Source: an uncultured Desulfobulbaceae bacterium (lineage in GTDB: Bacteria; Desulfobacterota; Desulfobulbia; Desulfobulbales; Desulfobulbaceae). From it: 10,363 nt of DNA. Within the stretch, counting starts at the first letter, position 1. Each line of letters starts with the position of its first letter. The stretch spans positions 1 through 10,363 of the forward strand of contig CALZIH010000069.1 in the NCBI GenBank assembly GCA_945787305.1, written 5' to 3'. Below, in pieces: positions 6,186-10,363 of this stretch. Below the pieces are notes generated by a model that was not told the origin of the DNA, did not search any database, and saw only the letters and a list, made by a program, of their open reading frames with translations. A program made the position numbers and the translations under genes.

Positions 6186-9100
6186 ATGCACATCAGAAGT
6201 CTGAAAAATTTCCTCGCCCTGAACTTTATGCTGGTGGCCATTCTTCCCCTACTGATGGTCAGCATTCTCTCCCTGGCGCTGATGCGCCAGAGCCTGAAAC
6301 AAACCATAGCAAATAAAAACCTGGCTATTACCCGCACCCTGGCCGGCGAGGTCGATCTTTTCCTCCAGGAACCGATACGACTTCTGCAACAGGTCCGGGA
6401 TGTGATCGCCTTGCAGAACGGAAATGGTAGGGCCATTGACGCCCATCTCAGAACGGTCATCGATAATTATCGTTTCTTTGACATGGTACAGATCGTGGCC
6501 GATAACGGCAGGGTTAAACACATGGCACCGCTTAATCAGGACATAGTCAACACTGACATGTCCGGTCAGGAGTTTTTCATCGCCTCAAAAATCAGCCTCC
6601 TGCCCTACTGGTCAAAAACCTTTATCTCCCTACAGACCGGCTACCCTGCAGTGACTGTCAGCCTGCCGATGGAAAACGATATCATTGTCGGCTATCTCAA
6701 TCTGGGCATTCTCTCAATCATGGCTACTACATTGAGTGATGACACCCAGGGTAAAATCTGTATCACCGATCATAAAGGAGTGGTTATTGCCCATACCGAC
6801 CCTCACAAAGTCCTCCAAAGGACAAATCTAATGGGAACTGCCGAAGTACGGGCCGGCAGCCAAGAAAAGGAAGGGACCTTTGTCCGTGTCGACGAAGACA
6901 ACCCAGCTAAAAACAAACTGGCCAGTGTCTCCCTGGTGGGCAAAACCGGTTGGCTTGTCCTCTATCATGAAGACATTGCTCTGGCTTATGCCCCTCTCTA
7001 CCTTTTAAATAAACTCCTGTTCGCCGCCCTTGTGCTGTCGGTAATTACAGCGATACTCCTCGCAGTACTGGTCATGAAAAAGGCCATGCAACCGATCACC
7101 CAACTACTGAGCAACACCCGCAAAATTACACAGGGCGATTACAACCTGCACCTTCCTCCTACAGATTTCAGCGAAGTAAAAAAACTTACCGAACAGTTTG
7201 CCGCCATGGCCGGAGCTGTAGAACAACGCGAACAAAATCTACGCTATCGCTCGGAACTGGACTCTCTTATTTCTAATATTTCAACAGAGTTGATCAGCCT
7301 GCCACCTGATGGTTTAGAGCAGCGAATTCAACAGGCTCTTGCAGAGATCGGCACCTTTCTCGGTGTCGACCGCTCTTACATTTTCCTGCTGGATCAGAAG
7401 AAACAGACCATGATCTGCCGCTTTCAATGGTTCGCCGAGGAGACCCCAGCTCATCTGCAGGAGCTCCGTCAGTGTAACCTCCACCATGATTTTCCCTGGT
7501 TTGAGCACACATTACAGCATGAGCCTGTGGTTCATGTGCCCTGCGTAGCAGAGCTCCCTCCACAGGCCGCCGCAGAAAAAAAGGTCCTGCAGCAGGATGG
7601 CATTCAATCCCTTCTCTATCTGCCAATGTTTACCGGTGAAACCATGACCGGATTCATCGGTTTTGACAGCGTAAGCACCTCTCCCTCCTGGCCGCATAAC
7701 CTTTTAATATACCTTCGCATTCTTGCTGAGCTGTTTACTAATGCCATTGAACGTGAGCAAGCAGATTTCATTTTGAAACGATTGCAGACAGCCATAGACC
7801 AGGCTCGTGACGCCATTGCGATCCTTGACGCGGAAGGGGTTATCCAGTTTGTCAATCCGGCATTTACCGCCATAACAGGATTTTCCCGCAACCAGGTACT
7901 TTCTGAACCAATAACTCATTTTCTGCTCCCCAGGGACCAGCACTCTTCTCAAAACCAACCCATCGGCAAAGCCTTAGCCGAAGGTAAACACTGGAGTGGC
8001 CATTTCAGCGGTAAACGATCCGATGGCCATATTCTCGATCAGGATATCACCTTTTCCCCGATTCACCATGGTCGGGATCTCAACGGTTATGTCTTTGTCA
8101 GTAGAGACGTTACCGAAGAACTGCAACTGCAGGCCCATTTGCAACAAAGTCAAAAGATGGAATCCATCGGCACTTTAGCCGGTGGTATTGCTCATGATTT
8201 CAACAATATACTTTCGGCGATCATCGGCCATGCTGAGCTTGCAGATATGACACCAAAGACGCCGGCCAAGGTTGAAAAACATCTGCAGCAGATATTGGTC
8301 GCCAGCAAACGGGCATCCGGTCTTGTACGACAGATTCTGACCTTCAGTCGGCGCAGTGGACAACAAAACATTTCTCTGCAGATACAGCCCATTGTCAAGG
8401 AGTCGCTCAAGTTACTTCGCGCTTCCCTACCCGCCACCATTGAGATCCGGCAAAACATTACAAAAACCGATCCCATACAGGCCGACCCGACACAAATCCA
8501 CCAAGTCGTCATGAATCTGTGTGCCAATGCCTTTCATGCCATGGAGGAAAAGGGCGGCATCCTGACGGTCAACCTCTATCCCGTAACCATTTCCAACGAA
8601 CCAGACGAACCCTCACCAGCTCCGGCTGAACTCAAGATCGGTGATTATGTACTTCTCTCCATCGCAGATAACGGCCCGGGAATACCTGCAGATATAGCCG
8701 AACGCATCTTTGAGCCGTATTTCACTACCAAGGAACAAGGCAAGGGAACCGGGTTGGGCCTGGCCGTTGTCCATGGCATTGTTTCACAGGCAGGTGGTAT
8801 CATTCAGGTACAAAGTCAACCGGACAAAGGAACAATATTCAATTTGTACTTCCCTGTCACTAAAGCCGAGGCGGGTCAACCCCATATTGAGGAGAATTTG
8901 ACTGCACCGGCCGGGACCGGCCATATTCTGGTCGTTGACGATGAAGAAATGCTAGGCCGACTACTCAACGAAATGCTTACCAACCTTGGCTACCGGGTTA
9001 CTGTGGAAACAAACAGTGTCAAGGCCCTAGAACAATTTCGCGCACAGGCAGATAATTTTGACCTTATCCTGACGGACATGACCATGCCCAACATGACCGG

Positions 9101-9311
9101 GCTGGACCTTGCCGAACAGATTCTGCAGATCCGTCCCCATATACCAATCATTCTTTGCAGCGGCTACAGTGAGGGTTTGGATCCGATACTCTTAAAAAAG
9201 AAGGGGATAGACGGGCTGCTGCACAAACCTTTTGACCGGGCCCGGCTTGCCCGGATTATAGCTAAAGGACTATCTACGGGCACAGGAAACTCAACACCTC
9301 ATAACGACTGA
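6186..9311 (+). CDS. Multi-sensor hybrid histidine kinase (Cache-like, HAMP, GAF, PAS, HisKA, HATPase, REC)
   Basis: This is a 1041-residue inner-membrane sensor kinase. Domains in order: TM1 (about 12-34); a periplasmic sensor region of Cache-like size and pattern (about 38-272); TM2 (about 275-297); HAMP (about 298-350); GAF (about 366-523); PAS (about 531-645); HisKA with phospho-acceptor H670 in GGIAHDFNN; HATPase with N-box residues N777 and N781, DNGPGIP (828-834), FEPYFTTK (842-849) and GKGTGLGLAVV (852-862); and a C-terminal receiver domain with the acidic pair D918/D919, phospho-acceptor D964, S992 and K1014. All catalytic residues are intact. The ATG follows the upstream TAA with no gap, and TAAGGA (6176-6181) at the end of the upstream gene serves as ribosome-binding site, so the two are translationally coupled. 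No HPt domain and no response regulator with an output domain are present, so the phosphate target lies elsewhere. The signal is unknown. Confidence 0.95.
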   Translation: MHIRSLKNFLALNFMLVAILPLLMVSILSLALMRQSLKQTIANKNLAITRTLAGEVDLFLQEPIRLLQQVRDVIALQNGNGRAIDAHLRTVIDNYRFFDMVQIVADNGRVKHMAPLNQDIVNTDMSGQEFFIASKISLLPYWSKTFISLQTGYPAVTVSLPMENDIIVGYLNLGILSIMATTLSDDTQGKICITDHKGVVIAHTDPHKVLQRTNLMGTAEVRAGSQEKEGTFVRVDEDNPAKNKLASVSLVGKTGWLVLYHEDIALAYAPLYLLNKLLFAALVLSVITAILLAVLVMKKAMQPITQLLSNTRKITQGDYNLHLPPTDFSEVKKLTEQFAAMAGAVEQREQNLRYRSELDSLISNISTELISLPPDGLEQRIQQALAEIGTFLGVDRSYIFLLDQKKQTMICRFQWFAEETPAHLQELRQCNLHHDFPWFEHTLQHEPVVHVPCVAELPPQAAAEKKVLQQDGIQSLLYLPMFTGETMTGFIGFDSVSTSPSWPHNLLIYLRILAELFTNAIEREQADFILKRLQTAIDQARDAIAILDAEGVIQFVNPAFTAITGFSRNQVLSEPITHFLLPRDQHSSQNQPIGKALAEGKHWSGHFSGKRSDGHILDQDITFSPIHHGRDLNGYVFVSRDVTEELQLQAHLQQSQKMESIGTLAGGIAHDFNNILSAIIGHAELADMTPKTPAKVEKHLQQILVASKRASGLVRQILTFSRRSGQQNISLQIQPIVKESLKLLRASLPATIEIRQNITKTDPIQADPTQIHQVVMNLCANAFHAMEEKGGILTVNLYPVTISNEPDEPSPAPAELKIGDYVLLSIADNGPGIPADIAERIFEPYFTTKEQGKGTGLGLAVVHGIVSQAGGIIQVQSQPDKGTIFNLYFPVTKAEAGQPHIEENLTAPAGTGHILVVDDEEMLGRLLNEMLTNLGYRVTVETNSVKALEQFRAQADNFDLILTDMTMPNMTGLDLAEQILQIRPHIPIILCSGYSEGLDPILLKKKGIDGLLHKPFDRARLARIIAKGLSTGTGNSTPHND

Positions 9312-9615
9312 CAATTGAATTCAACTCTTTGCACGCTTCGCGCCATCAGGGGATAGAGATCGACCCGTTTTCAGGTCTTCCAAGGACCCAATCCGCAAAA
9401 TACTTGGCCAATAAACCATAGGGCACCCTTCAGTGCTCGGCAGCGTTACTTGACATTCTGTCACACACGTTTATTTTTTCCAAAAACAAAGGGATTTACC
9501 AGCAGGTACTTAGGTTGCGCCTTATATCGTTAATCAAACATGCCTTCCTGGTTCCGTTCGGAGTTATCCATAGGGTGCGTTTCAACAGTTTTAAAAAACC
9601 TACTGAGGACAGATC
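9312..9615. other. Intergenic region upstream of the flavodoxin-fold gene
   Basis: These 304 bp follow the kinase gene. A 10-bp perfect palindrome, TTGAATTCAA (9315-9324), lies just after the kinase stop; it is too A/T-rich and lacks a U-run to be called a terminator. The promoter and inverted repeat at 9450-9477 are the only other signals I can support. A 34-codon open frame from 9540 overlaps the next gene out of frame and has no coding support. Confidence 0.5.
9450..9477 (+). promoter_or_regulatory. Candidate promoter with overlapping inverted-repeat operator
   Basis: TTGACA (9450-9455) is an exact -35 match, followed after 16 nt by TATTTT (9472-9477), a 4-of-6 -10 match. TGACA-TTC-TGTCA (9451-9463) is a perfect 5-3-5 inverted repeat that overlaps the -35, where a repressor could act. 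The predicted leader to the ATG at 9616 is long, about 130 nt. The binding protein is unknown. Confidence 0.45.
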
Positions 9616-10179
9616 ATGACAAAAATACTGGTAATTTACGCAAGTGATTACGGCAACACCGAAAAAATGGCACGAGCTGCGGCTGAAGGCGTTGAAGCAG
9701 TAGATGGAACGACTGTGACTGTCAAACAGGCGGAAGAGGTTACCGCAGGCGACTGGACGACAAGTGACGGGGTCCTGCTCGGCAGCCCGGTGCACATGGG
9801 CAGTATGGACTGGCGGGTAAAAAAGATGATCGATACCGTCTGTTCCGGCCTCTGGATGCAGGACAAGATGAACGGCAAAGTGGCGGGAGTATTCACCAGC
9901 GGCGGAGGCTTTGGTAACGCAGGCGGTGGAACCGAACTGGCCATGCTGGCCATGCTCAACAACTTTGCCGAATTAGGCATGCTCATTGTTCCCCTGCCCA
10001 AAATGACCGGTGATTACAAGCACGGTGGATTACACTGGGGCCCGTATGGGAGATCAGCAGATAGCAACATGGAAAATGTCGGGGTAAGCGAAGAGGCCCT
10101 GGCAGTGTGCAGACGTCATGGCACCCACCTGACCCGGGCGGCAGCGGCCATGCAAAATCGGGACATTTTCGCTCCGTGA
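9616..10179 (+). CDS. Flavodoxin-fold protein, NAD(P)H:quinone oxidoreductase (WrbA-like) family
   Basis: This 187-residue protein has the flavodoxin-like fold and should bind FMN. The N-terminal strand and phosphate loop are ILVIYASDYGNTEKMARA (residues 4-21), with S10-D-Y-G-N-T as the phosphate-binding turn. Further flavin-contact loops are GSPVHMGSMDWRVKKMID (about 56-73) and FTSGGGFGNAGGGTE (about 94-108). WPG-like context HWGPYGR near residues 139-145 resembles the WrbA/NQO-type C-terminal region. Such proteins reduce quinones or other acceptors with two electrons and are often linked to oxidative stress, which would suit the peroxide-defence genes in the window, but the substrate is unknown. 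It is longer than classical electron-carrier flavodoxins and close to WrbA in size. GAGGA at 9605-9609, 6 nt before the ATG, supports the start. It appears to be transcribed on its own, with a separate gene following. Confidence 0.9.
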   Translation: MTKILVIYASDYGNTEKMARAAAEGVEAVDGTTVTVKQAEEVTAGDWTTSDGVLLGSPVHMGSMDWRVKKMIDTVCSGLWMQDKMNGKVAGVFTSGGGFGNAGGGTELAMLAMLNNFAELGMLIVPLPKMTGDYKHGGLHWGPYGRSADSNMENVGVSEEALAVCRRHGTHLTRAAAAMQNRDIFAP

Positions 10180-10185
10180 TCTCCA

Positions 10186-10223
10186 ACAGGAGCACGATTA
10201 GTGCCTTACGCCTGAACTCCTGT
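10186..10223. terminator. Inverted repeat after the flavodoxin-fold gene, possible terminator
   Basis: ACAGGAG (10186-10192) pairs with CTCCTGT (10217-10223), a 7-bp stem with a 24-nt loop that contains a small inner CAC/GTG pairing. It starts 6 bp after the stop codon. The following tract is a run of A on the plus strand (CATAAAAAAAAG), so a U-run would exist only for minus-strand transcripts; a plus-strand terminator function is therefore uncertain. Confidence 0.3.
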
Positions 10224-10296
10224 CATAAAAAAAAGTAAGCGTAGCCTCCGAGAAAACAATCTCAACTTTCCACCGTAATAACAAAAGGTTCTCAGG

Positions 10297-10363
10297 ATGA
10301 AGCAATATAGACAGAAGACTTTTAGGGCTGCTTCTTTTTGTCTTTTGCTAACAGCCTTCAGCC
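10297..10363 (+). CDS. N-terminus of a predicted exported protein (3' end outside the window)
   Basis: Only 22 codons are visible. The start is MKQYRQKTFR, with K2, R5, K7 and R10 giving a positive n-region, followed by the hydrophobic stretch AASFCLLLTAFS. This is the pattern of a Sec signal peptide or an N-terminal membrane anchor; the cleavage site and mature protein lie beyond the right edge. AAAAGG (10283-10288), 8 nt before the ATG at 10297-10299, is a plausible ribosome-binding site. The protein's function cannot be told. It lies 117 bp after the flavodoxin-fold gene in the same direction. Confidence 0.6.
   Translation, partial: MKQYRQKTFRAASFCLLLTAFS

Overview
The window (about 10.4 kb) reads as ordinary bacterial chromosome from an anaerobic or microaerophilic Gram-negative, most likely a Desulfobacterota (Desulfobulbales-like) organism. 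That placement is inference: it rests on a rubrerythrin whose C-terminal tail closely matches the Desulfovibrio type, on the combination of rubrerythrin, KatG and a Fur/PerR regulator, on a multi-sensor hybrid histidine kinase paired with a lipoprotein binding protein, and on moderate GC content. No phage, insertion sequence, CRISPR array or RNA gene was recognised.

Layout: (1) 1-651 (+) is the C-terminal part of a thiamine-pyrophosphate enzyme of the acetolactate-synthase type, running in from the left edge. (2) 763-4492 (-) is an oxidative-stress block, in transcription order a Fur/PerR-family regulator, the catalase-peroxidase katG and a rubrerythrin. A perfect 6-1-6 palindrome resembling a PerR/Fur box lies just upstream of katG. 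A nested set of three CACCGCTGCAT repeats, able to form two mutually exclusive hairpins, lies between katG and the rubrerythrin gene. (3) 4493-5066 is a long divergent intergenic region with a candidate regulator promoter and possible decayed coding sequence. (4) 5067-9311 (+) is a two-gene unit: a lipoprotein of the branched-chain amino-acid-binding-protein type whose stop codon abuts the start of a 1041-residue hybrid histidine kinase (TM - Cache-like - TM - HAMP - GAF - PAS - HisKA - HATPase - REC). No permease or ATPase is present, so the binding protein is plausibly a sensory partner. (5) 9616-10179 (+) is a flavodoxin-fold (WrbA-like) protein behind a candidate promoter that overlaps an inverted repeat. 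(6) From 10297 to the right edge is the start of an exported protein.

Working together: the minus-strand block looks like a peroxide-response module, with the regulator controlling katG and the rubrerythrin adding NAD(P)H-dependent peroxide reduction. The plus-strand pair looks like a ligand-sensing signalling module whose output partner is not in the window. The points most worth checking are the sensory lipoprotein/kinase pair, the Glu-for-Asp ligand in the PerR-like regulator, and the nested repeat. I did not find convincing evidence of a wholly new system.
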